Shown here: piece after piece, positions 1-6,631 of the stretch
Position numbering within the stretch: position 1 is the first letter of the stretch
Layout of the letters: every line of letters starts with the position of its first letter
Assembly (NCBI GenBank): GCA_031256445.1
Contig: JAIRQN010000072.1
Span: forward strand, 1 to 37,307
Direction: 5' to 3'
Length of the DNA: 37,307 bases
From: Treponema sp.
Lineage (GTDB): Bacteria; Spirochaetota; Spirochaetia; Treponematales; Breznakiellaceae
The notes under the pieces: generated by a model
The model's input: only the letters and a program-made list of their open reading frames with translations
The model's database searches: none
What the model was told of the DNA's origin: nothing
Translations under genes and position numbers: made by a program

Positions 1-1
1 A

Positions 2-74
2 CTCCCCCGCGCGGATTTGAACCACGGACCCAGTGGTTAACAGCCACTTGCTCTGCCAGCTGAGCTACAGGGGA
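2..74 (-). tRNA. tRNA-Asn (anticodon GTT)
   Basis: On the minus strand a full cloverleaf folds. The 7-bp acceptor stem pairs TCCCCTG with CGGGGGA, with one T-G pair. The D arm carries AGCTGGCAG. The anticodon stem AGTGG/CCACT encloses loop CTGTTAA with anticodon GTT. The T arm is CGTGG TTCAAAT CCGCG. The discriminator base is G and CCA is not encoded; the next base is T. The gene is 73 nt. It decodes AAC/AAU. It stands alone at the window edge, so a tRNA cluster beyond position 1 cannot be excluded. Confidence 0.96.
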
Positions 75-100
75 TAACCGTTCCTTGCGGAACTTTTCAT

Positions 101-129
101 AACATATATAATTTTTTAAAAAATGTCAA
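101..129 (-). promoter_or_regulatory. sigma70-like promoter of tRNA-Asn
   Basis: Read on the minus strand, a perfect TTGACA (129 to 124) is followed after 17 nt by TATGTT (106 to 101). This lies about 26 nt upstream of the mature tRNA 5' end, a normal distance for a tRNA leader. The surrounding sequence is A/T-rich. Confidence 0.6.
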
Positions 130-180
130 GCTGATAAAAATGCGTGTTGATAATATTGTGTATTTCCTTCGTTTTTCGTG

Positions 181-206
181 AAAAAACCGGAAATTTCCGG
201 TTTTTT
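181..206. other. 26-bp perfect palindrome between divergent genes
   Basis: The arms are AAAAAACCGGAAA and its exact complement, with no loop. The shape is that of a bidirectional rho-independent terminator (C/G core with A and T tails), yet it lies between two divergently transcribed genes, the tRNA leftward and the chemoreceptor rightward. It may be a leftover terminator or an operator. The rest of 75-351 shows no gene; 311-341 is an A/T-rich run. Confidence 0.5.
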
Positions 207-351
207 GAAAAAATAGGGTAATTATTACAGAGCAGACTAAAAAAAACTTCCAAATGAAACGAATTTCCTTGCCACCTCATGGTTTTTTTTCTTAATTTTT
301 ATCTTATAAACCTGTTTTTGAAGCAAAAAAAATTTTTTTTTGGAGGAAAAA

Positions 352-2550
352 ATGAAATTAAAATTCAAACTGAGCATTATGGTAATTGCCATACTGGCAG
401 TCGTGGTAGCGGGAGTTTCTATACTTCTATTGAGCCGGGCATCGGATATCAGCGTTGATCTGAACAGGCAGGTAATGAGATTTCTATCCGGCGAACAGGC
501 CGAATACTGGAAGGGCAGGCGGGACGCGCATTTAAGGATGATCAGCACATTGGCGGATGTTATGGCGGATTATACCAAAATCCCCGTACACGAACGGCGG
601 GACACATTTGATCGCATGCTGCAGGGCACACTGGCGGCTCAGCCCAATATTCAACAAATCTATACAGTCTGGCTGCCCAACGCTGTTGACGGTATGGATG
701 ATCAGATGATAGGCCGTCCAGGTTCAGCTCCTACAGGACAATACGCGATTGCCTATTCAAGGGAAAAAGGCCAGATAGAAGCTACTGTCTGTCCGTTTTT
801 GGAAGATACAATGATTTGGCTTTACGGTCCCAATTCGGGAAAGCAGTCCGTTCCCGTTCCGTTCTTAAGGAATATTCTGGGAAAAAACACACTGATGGTC
901 AGAATGGTGACGCCAATTACAGATTCCGTTACCAATCAGGTGGTAGGAGCCGTGGGTATGCTCATGGATGTCGAAATGATGCAGCCGACTGTCACTCAAA
1001 CCATAAAAGAAAACGATGAAATAGCCGCCATGGCGATATATTCCAATGACGGAACCATTTTGGCTCACGCGTATCCTGATCGCATTGGAAAAAATTTAAA
1101 AGAAGTGGATACCGTTTACGGCGAACATATGCAGGCGGCTGTAAACGCTATCGCGCAGGGAAATAAGTTTCACTGTTCCTCATATTCAGAAGTAATGGAT
1201 ATGACTTTGGAAATTTTTGTAGCGCCGTTTAAACTGGGCAATTCAGACACTACATGGTCTGTAATGGTCGCGACAACAGACGCCTATATATTGTCGGAAG
1301 TGCGCGATATAACCCGGTTTACAATTATCCTGGCATCGCTGATTATACTTGCGGTAGCGGTAATAGTATATTTTGTTTTAAATATCACCATGAAACCTGT
1401 TGTTAATGTCACGAGTACATTAAAGGATATAGCGCAGGGAGACGGCGATCTGACCCGCGCAATTCCGGAAAAAGGTAATGATGAAATTGCCGATCTGTCC
1501 CGCTACTTTAATCAGACTCTGTCGAAAATCAGAAACCTGGTTGTCAATATCAAGAAGGAAGCGGAAAACCTTTCCGGCATCGGAACTGACCTTGCGAGCA
1601 ATATGAACGAGACCGCCGCGGCTGTAAATCAGATAACGGCGAATATACAGAGCATTAAAACCCGCGTCATTAACCAGAGCGCAAGCGTAAGCCAGACCAA
1701 CGCGACAATGGAGCAGGTTACTGTAAACATAAATAAGCTCAACGATCATATAGAAAACCAGAATGATTATGTTTCAAAGGCATCCGCGGCTATTGAAGAA
1801 ATGGTGGCCAATGTTCAGTCTGTTACAGGCACGCTGGTCAAAAATAACGGTAATGTAAAGCTGTTAAAGGAAGCCTCGGATATCGGCAGAGGCGGACTGC
1901 AGGAAGTAGCGCAGGATATACAGGAAATTGCCCGCGAGTCAGAGGGGCTTATGGAGATTAACTCTGTAATGGAAAATATAGCCGGCCAGACAAACCTGCT
2001 TTCGATGAACGCCGCGATAGAGGCGGCCCACGCGGGAGAATCAGGGAAAGGTTTTGCAGTTGTCGCGGATGAGATTCGCAAGCTGGCGGAATCCTCAGGC
2101 GAACAGTCCAAAACAATCGGAGTAGTGCTGAAGAAGATCAAGACTTCAATTGATACGATTACCGCTTCGACGGAAAACGTGCTGAACAAGTTTGAGGCAA
2201 TCGGTTCAAGCATCAATACCGTTGCGGAACAGGAGGATAATATCCGCAACGCTATGGAAGAGCAGGGGCAGGGCAGCAAGCAGATACTTGACGGAATCGG
2301 GCAGGTAAATGTTATAACGCGGCAGGTAAAAACAGGTTCAAATGAAATGCTTGACGGCGCAAAGGAAGTTATACATGAAAGCGTCAATCTTGAGAAAGTA
2401 ACCCAGGAAATAACTTCCGGCATGAATGAAATGGCCAGCGGAGCCGACCAGATCAATATCGCTGTGCATCAGGTCAACGAGATTTCCATACGGAACCGCG
2501 AAGGTATCGCTTCTTTGCTCAAAGAAGTGTCAAAGTTTAAAGTAGCATAA
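352..2550 (+). CDS. Methyl-accepting chemotaxis protein, Cache sensor type
   Basis: Transmembrane chemoreceptor that signals through CheW/CheA to the flagellar motor. The first membrane segment is at residues about 7-27. A large extracytoplasmic region of about 290 residues resembles a double-Cache ligand-binding domain. The second membrane segment is at 323-347, followed by HAMP and a cytoplasmic coiled coil. The conserved hairpin tip lies near residues 549-583 ([20 protein letters not shown]). No C-terminal CheR-binding pentapeptide is visible. The start is the ATG at 352, with GGAGG 5 nt upstream; an in-frame TTG at 340 lies just 5' of that ribosome site and is unlikely. The product is 732 aa, a usual size. 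The ligand cannot be told from sequence. The gene is monocistronic and ends before a hairpin. Confidence 0.95.
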   Translation: MKLKFKLSIMVIAILAVVVAGVSILLLSRASDISVDLNRQVMRFLSGEQAEYWKGRRDAHLRMISTLADVMADYTKIPVHERRDTFDRMLQGTLAAQPNIQQIYTVWLPNAVDGMDDQMIGRPGSAPTGQYAIAYSREKGQIEATVCPFLEDTMIWLYGPNSGKQSVPVPFLRNILGKNTLMVRMVTPITDSVTNQVVGAVGMLMDVEMMQPTVTQTIKENDEIAAMAIYSNDGTILAHAYPDRIGKNLKEVDTVYGEHMQAAVNAIAQGNKFHCSSYSEVMDMTLEIFVAPFKLGNSDTTWSVMVATTDAYILSEVRDITRFTIILASLIILAVAVIVYFVLNITMKPVVNVTSTLKDIAQGDGDLTRAIPEKGNDEIADLSRYFNQTLSKIRNLVVNIKKEAENLSGIGTDLASNMNETAAAVNQITANIQSIKTRVINQSASVSQTNATMEQVTVNINKLNDHIENQNDYVSKASAAIEEMVANVQSVTGTLVKNNGNVKLLKEASDIGRGGLQEVAQDIQEIARESEGLMEINSVMENIAGQTNLLSMNAAIEAAHAGESGKGFAVVADEIRKLAESSGEQSKTIGVVLKKIKTSIDTITASTENVLNKFEAIGSSINTVAEQEDNIRNAMEEQGQGSKQILDGIGQVNVITRQVKTGSNEMLDGAKEVIHESVNLEKVTQEITSGMNEMASGADQINIAVHQVNEISIRNREGIASLLKEVSKFKVA

Positions 2551-2571
2551 TAAAGAAACATCCTGTAAAAA

Positions 2572-2608
2572 GGGCTGTCCGAGAGGTAACCAACTTCTCG
2601 GACAGCCC
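2572..2608 (+). terminator. Hairpin after the chemoreceptor gene
   Basis: A perfect 13-bp stem (GGGCTGTCCGAGA with its complement) encloses an 11-nt loop, 21 nt after the stop codon. No U-run follows, so it may be a dispersed palindrome used as an mRNA 3' end rather than a classic terminator. Similar GGCTGTCCG-type hairpins occur at 6490-6515 and 30756-30783. Confidence 0.5.
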
Positions 2609-2677
2609 CAGTTAGTTGTCTCACAAGTCTTTCAATTTTCCGGGCTAAAGCCCTAAAAATTGCCTTTTTTAGCGGTA

Positions 2678-2707
2678 GTTGTTCAATAACTGAAGTTATC
2701 GAACAAC
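2678..2707. terminator. Inverted repeat between convergent genes
   Basis: GTTGTTCAATAAC, a 4-nt TGAA loop, then GTTATCGAACAAC: a 13-bp stem with one mismatch. It lies between the end of the chemoreceptor gene and the stop of the leftward small ORF at 2727, so it can serve either transcript. A short GGGCTAAAGCCC palindrome sits just left of it at 2642-2653. No strong U-run follows on either strand. Confidence 0.4.
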
Positions 2708-2726
2708 TCTATTATTTGCCGCTGGT

Positions 2727-2936
2727 TTATGTAGACGAGGGTTTTATTCCGTAGCATCCCTTTAGAAAATCCAGAAAATCTTCCAGGATTGGCGGCAGAG
2801 AGCGGCTTTTTACTGCTGCGGGCATATCCTGCGAATCCAGCGGTTTTTCGCAAACCAAAGACCCGGTTTCAGTCTGTGCGGACTTTCGCGGGAGTTCCTT
2901 TACAGAGTCTTCCCAAAACACAGAACGCATACACAT
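2727..2936 (-). CDS. Small hypothetical protein (69 aa)
   Basis: I do not recognise this protein. The case for it being real is a strong ribosome site (AGAGAGG, 7 nt before the ATG), an isolated position not overlapping another gene, and an A/T-rich upstream region shared with the divergent ORF at 3079. The product is soluble-looking with no signal peptide or membrane segment. The middle is Ser/Pro-rich and the C-terminal part (LEDFLDFLKGCYGIKP) could form a short helix. It has three cysteines without a metal-binding pattern. It could be a minor regulatory protein or a relic. Confidence 0.45.
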   Translation of the reverse strand: MCMRSVFWEDSVKELPRKSAQTETGSLVCEKPLDSQDMPAAVKSRSLPPILEDFLDFLKGCYGIKPSST

Positions 2937-3016
2937 AGCGTTACCTCTCTTGTGTTATTATTCCTTAAATATACCATATCAACGGACTAAAATAAAGTAC
3001 TTAAATTTGCGATATA

Positions 3017-3045
3017 TTGCTTTATTACTTTTTTTCTGATATGAT
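3017..3045 (+). promoter_or_regulatory. sigma70-like promoter of the 60-aa ORF
   Basis: TTGCTT (3017-3022), a 17-nt spacer, then TATGAT (3040-3045). The predicted start is near 3052, giving a leader of about 27 nt before the ATG at 3079. Confidence 0.55.
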
Positions 3046-3078
3046 TGGCTTAAAATTTTAATAAATCAGGGAGTAAAT

Positions 3079-3261
3079 ATGAATTTGGAAAAATTAAAGG
3101 AAAGAATTGATTCTACCGACGTTGTGGAAGAATTGATTATTTTATCAGAAAAGGTTTTTACCAAAAGCAATGATGAAATTAAAAAAGTCATTGAAATGTT
3201 TATAACGAAATCATATTTAATGGGGAAGAAAAATTTGACTAAGGTTGTTATTGAGGAATAA
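3079..3261 (+). CDS. Small hypothetical helical protein (60 aa)
   Basis: Function unknown. The gene has a full set of expression signals: a TTGCTT/TATGAT promoter with 17-nt spacing, AGGGAG 5 nt before the ATG, and a perfect hairpin 31 nt after the stop. The product is charged, rich in Lys and Glu, and looks almost wholly alpha-helical, with no signal peptide or membrane segment. Codons are more A/T-rich than in the neighbouring genes, which may point to later acquisition. It is divergent from the 69-aa ORF across a 142-bp gap. Nothing visible makes it a recognised toxin or antitoxin. Confidence 0.6.
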   Translation: MNLEKLKERIDSTDVVEELIILSEKVFTKSNDEIKKVIEMFITKSYLMGKKNLTKVVIEE

Positions 3262-3292
3262 GGCGTCCGCCATTTTTTGCTGATTTAAATTA

Positions 3293-3326
3293 AGGCAATC
3301 TCTAAAAACCTTTTTAGAGATTGCCT
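3293..3326 (+). terminator. Perfect 16-bp hairpin after the 60-aa ORF
   Basis: AGGCAATCTCTAAAAA and its exact complement are separated by only CC. The distal half of the stem is A/T, so the RNA would have a weak upper stem. It lies 31 nt after the stop at 3261. It is related in sequence to the palindrome at 3384-3420, so it may belong to a dispersed repeat family. Confidence 0.55.
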
Positions 3327-3383
3327 CTCAATAACAAATAGACGTTTTTTAAAGCTTTAGCTTAAAAAATATTGTTTATAACC

Positions 3384-3420
3384 GGGAACCGAGAAAAACT
3401 TTTGGTTTTTAGAGGTTCCC
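3384..3420. repeat. Interrupted palindrome related to 3293-3326
   Basis: GGGAACC (3384-3390) pairs with GGTTCCC (3414-3420), and AAAAAC (3394-3399) pairs with GTTTTT (3405-3410), separated by a 3x3 internal loop. The minus strand reads GGGAACCTCTAAAAACC, close to the left arm of the hairpin at 3293 (AGGCAATCTCTAAAAACC). The two are probably inverted copies of one palindromic element. Confidence 0.5.
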
Positions 3421-3484
3421 TTAATATTTTTGCCTGATTTACGTTCATGGCGGCATTAATTTTGTACAAAAAATAAAATTCAAA

Positions 3485-3514
3485 AGAGGCTGTTATTCGG
3501 GAATATCAGCCTCT
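3485..3514 (-). terminator. Terminator of the rpsP-khpA operon
   Basis: AGAGGCTG and CAGCCTCT enclose an inner TATTC/GAATA stem with a GG loop, giving about 14 bp with one mismatch. On the minus strand it is followed by a T-rich tract (complement of 3467-3484), as expected for rho-independent termination of leftward transcripts coming from khpA. Confidence 0.65.
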
Positions 3515-3554
3515 CTCTTAATGTTACGGTGGAAAAAATGAATGGCATCATACC

Positions 3555-3680
3555 GCAGGGCAAGCCCTGCACCCGCTAGACCACTTACAAGTGGTCTGGC
3601 TTTCCGCGGCAAGCCGCGGGGTATGAACCCCTTCGGTGACTGCGCTCGTTCGGTCATGCCCGAGTAAACTCGGGCACGAC
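3555..3680. repeat. Cluster of short perfect palindromes in the khpA 3' region
   Basis: Four hairpins with 2-nt centres lie within 126 bp: GCAGGGC-AA-GCCCTGC (3555-3570), AGACCACTT-AC-AAGTGGTCT (3578-3597), CCGCGGC-AA-GCCGCGG (3604-3619) and GCCCGAGT-AA-ACTCGGGC (3658-3675). The last extends to 3653-3680 with one mismatch. A GGGGT/ACCCC pair (3618-3631) overlaps the third. The block is G/C-rich against its surroundings and would be transcribed at the 3' end of the rpsP-khpA mRNA. It fills most of the gene-free stretch 3262-3694; no gene is supported there. Confidence 0.7.
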
Positions 3681-3694
3681 TCTTACTTCGCTTG

Positions 3695-3928
3695 TCAATC
3701 AAGAATTTCCAGAACTGTATGTTTACCTGTTCTTGCGCTTGCCGCCTGAAGCACCGTCCTGATTGCCTTGGCAATCCGGCCATGTTTTCCGATTACCTTT
3801 CCGATGTCGTTTTCTGCGACGCGCAATTCCAAAATGGTCGACTTTTCGCCTTCGACTATGTTAACCTGCACCTGTGACGGATCATCCACAAGAGATTTCG
3901 CCAGGTATTCAATTAGATCTTTTTCCAT
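3695..3928 (-). CDS. khpA: KH-domain RNA-binding protein KhpA
   Basis: A 77-aa single KH-domain protein of the KhpA/YlqC family. These proteins bind RNA, often with KhpB, and act in ribosome-linked or cell-envelope-linked post-transcriptional control. The signature GxxG loop is clear (IGKVIGKHGRIAKAIR, residues about 42-57), and the length equals the family norm. The gene lies 19 nt downstream of rpsP, the usual neighbour, but rimM-trmD-rplS do not follow: the operon ends at a hairpin block and a terminator. No strong Shine-Dalgarno is visible (GGAAA about 7 nt upstream), which suggests translational coupling to rpsP. Confidence 0.93.
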   Translation of the reverse strand: MEKDLIEYLAKSLVDDPSQVQVNIVEGEKSTILELRVAENDIGKVIGKHGRIAKAIRTVLQAASARTGKHTVLEILD

Positions 3929-3947
3929 ATTATTTTTCCGGCTTGCG

Positions 3948-4199
3948 TTATTTTACTGAAACGTTCTTTTTATTGAATATTCTGCGCACCGTATCGGTAA
4001 CGGTCGCGCCTTTGGCTATCCAGGCTTTTGCCTTTTCAGCATCAAATACAATCTGCTTGTCTTCCGCTTCTATTGGGTGATAATAGCCGAGTTCTTCGAT
4101 GGTTTTCCCGTCTCTTGGAGCGAATTTGTCCATAACCACAATGCGGTAATACGGTCGCTTTTTTGTTCCGAATTTTTTGAGCCTGATTCTGGCGCTCAT
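3948..4199 (-). CDS. rpsP: 30S ribosomal protein S16
   Basis: An 83-aa ribosomal protein S16, a primary component of 30S subunit assembly. The N-terminus (MSARIRLKKFGTKKRPYYR) and the following VVMDKFAPRDGKTIEELGYY stretch are diagnostic. The start is the ATG at 4199, with AGGAGG 7 nt upstream. A longer reading frame back to 4265 would add 22 residues unlike S16 and is rejected. The first gene of the rpsP-khpA unit, it is preceded by a leader of about 100 nt with a long-range stem and a TGGACA/TAAAAT promoter. Confidence 0.97.
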   Translation of the reverse strand: MSARIRLKKFGTKKRPYYRIVVMDKFAPRDGKTIEELGYYHPIEAEDKQIVFDAEKAKAWIAKGATVTDTVRRIFNKKNVSVK

Positions 4200-4222
4200 A
4201 AACAGTCCTCCTGTTCCTTTTC

Positions 4223-4291
4223 CGCCTGAGCCTGTTAAAACATGGATTGACGCGGAGCCTGACAAATTGGTATATCGCGGCGGCTCAGGCG
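4223..4291 (-). promoter_or_regulatory. Long-range stem in the rpsP leader
   Basis: In the predicted 5' UTR, CGCCTGAGCC (4291 to 4282) can pair perfectly with GGCTCAGGCG (4232 to 4223), enclosing 49 nt. The 3' arm ends 9 nt before the AGGAGG ribosome site. This geometry would allow structure-dependent control of rpsP translation. I know of no named S16 leader motif that matches. Confidence 0.4.
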
Positions 4292-4309
4292 AACAACGAC
4301 CGCTTGAGT

Positions 4310-4338
4310 ATTTTAGATTTTTTACAAAGTTTTGTCCA
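4310..4338 (-). promoter_or_regulatory. sigma70-like promoter of rpsP-khpA
   Basis: On the minus strand TGGACA (4338 to 4333) and TAAAAT (4315 to 4310) are separated by 17 nt. The predicted start is near 4303, about 104 nt before the rpsP ATG. Confidence 0.5.
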
Positions 4339-4380
4339 GTAAGTTAATACCCGGAAAAACACATATTATATTATTCCCCC

Positions 4381-4508
4381 GTAAAATGTAGATGTTTATA
4401 CATTTTTCCCTTGTAAAATGTATATATTTATATATTATTCACCTGTAAAATGTAGATGTTTATACATTTTTCCCTTGTAAAATGTAGATGTTTGTATTAT
4501 CATAATAA
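4381..4508 (+). repeat. Four phased 32-bp tandem repeats upstream of the AAA ATPase
   Basis: GTAAAATGTA begins at 4381, 4413, 4445 and 4477, exactly 32 bp apart. Units 1 and 3 are identical over all 32 bp. Unit 2 differs in its second half. Unit 4 matches for 17 bp and then changes into the start region of the gene. Units 1 and 3 contain the dyad AAAATGTA-GATGTT-TATACATTTT. The array ends 2 nt before the ATG at 4511 and contains a -10-like TATTAT at 4495-4500. It could be a multi-site operator or a variable-number promoter repeat. The repeats are contiguous, so this is not a CRISPR. Confidence 0.85.
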
Positions 4509-4510
4509 TT

Positions 4511-5824
4511 ATGAAACGTATAGCATATAAAGAACTGCTAAACTGGAAGAATTCGCCTGACCGTAAACCGCTTTTGCTACAGGGAGCGCGGCAAACAGGC
4601 AAAACATGGCTCATGGAAGAATTCGGGAAAAATGAATACCAGAATGTAATATCCATAAATTTTGAAAAACAGCCTGATGTTTCCGCCTATTTTGATAATG
4701 ATATAAGCCCCGCAAACATAATTAAAAGCCTTGAACATCATTTTGGCGCCGATATAAAAACGGAAAGCACATTAATAATAATGGACGAAATTCAGGAATC
4801 AGGGCGCGCGTTAAACTCGCTGAAATACTTTTGCGAAGACGCGCCGCAGTATCACATAATAGCGGCAGGAAGTTTTTTGGGAGTTGCATCCCATGGCAGT
4901 TTTCCTGTAGGCAAGGTAAACAGAATCATGGTTTACCCCCTTTCGTTTAATGAATTTCTGGAAGGCACGGGAAAAGAGCGTTATGCGCAATCAATAAGGA
5001 ATCTCGATTTTAAATTAATCCGGAGCGCGTCAGGCGATTATGAAAAACTGCTAAAAACCTATTATCTTGTCGGCGGAATGCCAAAAGCGGTTGCGTCTTT
5101 CGCTGTGCGCGAAGATTTAAGAGAAGTACGGGCTATTCAAAAAGAAATATTGGCAGATTATAAAGATGATTTTTCCAAGCACATAACCGCGGTAAATTCG
5201 CCTAAAGTAAGAATGATTTGGGAATCAATCCCGCATCATCTTTCCAAAGAGAAAAAGAAATTCATGTACAAAGAAATTATGGAAGGCGCAAGATCATATT
5301 CTTATGAAGATGCGATGAATTGGCTTTTTAATACCCAGCTTGTAAATAAAGTATCGCGGGTAGAGGAAAATAAACTGCCTCTTGCGGGTTTTGCGGACGA
5401 AAAAGCCTTTAAATTGTACATGCTTGATACTGGGCTTTTTAGCGCAAAAGCCGAGGTTGACATTACATCCTTGTTTGAAAACAACAGCGAACTTCTGAGT
5501 TATTTTAACGGAGCAATTACAGAGCAATATGTTATGCAGGAGCTTGTAACAGCCGGTTATAAACCGTATTACTGGGGAAGGGAAAGAGGCGAAGCGGAAG
5601 TGGATTTCATTGTTCAATGGCGCAACGAAATTGTTCCCGTAGAGGTAAAATCGGGTTTTCGCAAGAAGTCAAAAAGTCTTGATGTATACAGACAGATGTA
5701 TAATCCAAAAAACGTCGTGCGCGCTACACTTAGAAATTTCGGACAAATGGACGGGCTTTTTTCCATACCGTTGTACATGATTGCAAGCATTGGCGAAATA
5801 CTTGGTAAGTCATTCACTGCCTAA
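4511..5824 (+). CDS. AAA ATPase, AAA_14/DUF4143 type
   Basis: A 437-aa ATP-binding protein of the widespread AAA_14 plus DUF4143 architecture, whose cellular role is poorly defined. Walker A is GARQTGKT (residues 25-32) and Walker B LIIMDEIQ has the acidic pair Asp92-Glu93. The C-terminal part carries AEVDFIVQW and PVEVKSG, the spaced D and ExK residues of a PD-(D/E)XK-like nuclease fold seen in this family. No Shine-Dalgarno precedes the ATG. A TATTAT element ends 10 nt upstream, so the mRNA may be nearly leaderless. Expression is probably governed by the 32-bp repeat array that abuts the start. The gene stands alone, a common state for such patchily distributed genes. Confidence 0.9.
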   Translation: MKRIAYKELLNWKNSPDRKPLLLQGARQTGKTWLMEEFGKNEYQNVISINFEKQPDVSAYFDNDISPANIIKSLEHHFGADIKTESTLIIMDEIQESGRALNSLKYFCEDAPQYHIIAAGSFLGVASHGSFPVGKVNRIMVYPLSFNEFLEGTGKERYAQSIRNLDFKLIRSASGDYEKLLKTYYLVGGMPKAVASFAVREDLREVRAIQKEILADYKDDFSKHITAVNSPKVRMIWESIPHHLSKEKKKFMYKEIMEGARSYSYEDAMNWLFNTQLVNKVSRVEENKLPLAGFADEKAFKLYMLDTGLFSAKAEVDITSLFENNSELLSYFNGAITEQYVMQELVTAGYKPYYWGRERGEAEVDFIVQWRNEIVPVEVKSGFRKKSKSLDVYRQMYNPKNVVRATLRNFGQMDGLFSIPLYMIASIGEILGKSFTA

Positions 5825-5923
5825 TCACCGCCAGCGGGAAACCCTGAAACAGCAGAGAATACGCCTTTGGGTTATGCCTGTTCTCTGTCAATCCAGTCAA
5901 ATATTTACATTTAAAAAATTCTC

Positions 5924-5953
5924 TTGCCTGTCAGCCTTCCTGTATAGTATTAT
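5924..5953 (+). promoter_or_regulatory. sigma70-like promoter of luxS
   Basis: TTGCCT (5924-5929), an 18-nt spacer, then TATTAT (5948-5953). The predicted start is near 5960, giving a 36-nt leader with AAGGAG 7 nt before the luxS ATG. A loose inverted repeat CAGAGAA/TTCTCTG (5853-5887) lies upstream of the promoter; no U-run follows it. Confidence 0.55.
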
Positions 5954-5995
5954 ATACAAAACGGTTACTTTAAAAAAATAACAAGGAGCCAACAT

Positions 5996-6481
5996 ATGGA
6001 AAAGATAGCGAGTTTTAAAGTTGATCATCTGCGGTTAAAGCCCGGCGTTTTTGTTTCACGGAAAGATAAATACGGAGACACTGTGCTGACCACTTTTGAT
6101 CTTCGTTATAAAGAGCCGAACAGGGAGCCGGTGCTTGATCAGCCGGCGCTGCATACGATTGAGCATCTTTGCGCCACATTCCTTCGTTCGCATAATGACT
6201 GGAGCGGGAAGACAGTGTATTTCGGCCCAATGGGCTGCCGCACGGGTTTTTATGCGATCTTTGAGGGAGATTATAAATCTACTGATATTATACCGCTGCT
6301 GCTGGAAATGTACGGCTGGATTGAAAATTTTGAAGGAGAAATTCCAGGCGCCACTCCCGAAGAATGCGGCAACTGGAGAGAGCAGAACATCGACATGGCA
6401 AAATTGGAATGCCGCCGTTACGCCGCCATTTTACGGAAACCTGCCGGGGAAAACCTGGAATACCCAAGCAATATGACCTAA
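5996..6481 (+). CDS. luxS: S-ribosylhomocysteine lyase LuxS
   Basis: Cleaves S-ribosylhomocysteine to homocysteine and the AI-2 precursor DPD in the activated methyl cycle; cytoplasmic homodimer with one metal ion per active site. All key residues are present: the HTIEH motif (metal ligands His53 and His57, Glu56), Cys81 in GPMGCRTGFY, and the third metal ligand Cys124 in PEECGNW. The 161-aa length is normal. The start has AAGGAG 7 nt upstream. The gene is monocistronic, with its own promoter and a hairpin after the stop. No pfs/mtn neighbour is in the window. Confidence 0.97.
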   Translation: MEKIASFKVDHLRLKPGVFVSRKDKYGDTVLTTFDLRYKEPNREPVLDQPALHTIEHLCATFLRSHNDWSGKTVYFGPMGCRTGFYAIFEGDYKSTDIIPLLLEMYGWIENFEGEIPGATPEECGNWREQNIDMAKLECRRYAAILRKPAGENLEYPSNMT

Positions 6482-6489
6482 GTATTTAA

Positions 6490-6515
6490 GGCTGTTCCGA
6501 AGACACGGAACAGCC
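6490..6515 (+). terminator. Hairpin after luxS
   Basis: GGCTGTTCCG, a 6-nt loop, then CGGAACAGCC: a perfect 10-bp stem 8 nt after the luxS stop, without a U-run. A second small hairpin, CGAACC-TTT-GGTTCG (6603-6617), lies just before the convergent stop of the giant gene at 6632. Nothing else is seen in 6482-6631. Confidence 0.55.
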
Positions 6516-6631
6516 CTGAATAACCTAAAACGCCGTCCTATACACGGAGTCAGTCATAACTCTCTGCCGCCGAAAATAATAATGGACTTGTTCGGCAACT
6601 CGCGAACCTTTGGTTCGGGTTAGTTGTCTCA

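Noticed and set aside
1815-2456. 213-aa open frame antisense to the chemoreceptor gene
   Set aside because: It lies wholly inside the clearly coding MCP signalling domain, has biased Ser/Ile/Ala content typical of antisense shadows, and lacks a ribosome site.
3493-3783. 96-aa leftward frame through the hairpin cluster
   Set aside because: It overlaps khpA in another frame and is kept open by the stop-free G/C-rich palindromes. The real gene is khpA.
4381-4508. CRISPR array
   Set aside because: The 32-bp units are contiguous with no unique spacers, and no cas genes are present.
5825-5995. S-adenosylmethionine/homocysteine-type riboswitch before luxS
   Set aside because: The predicted transcript start leaves only about 36 nt of leader, too short for a known riboswitch.
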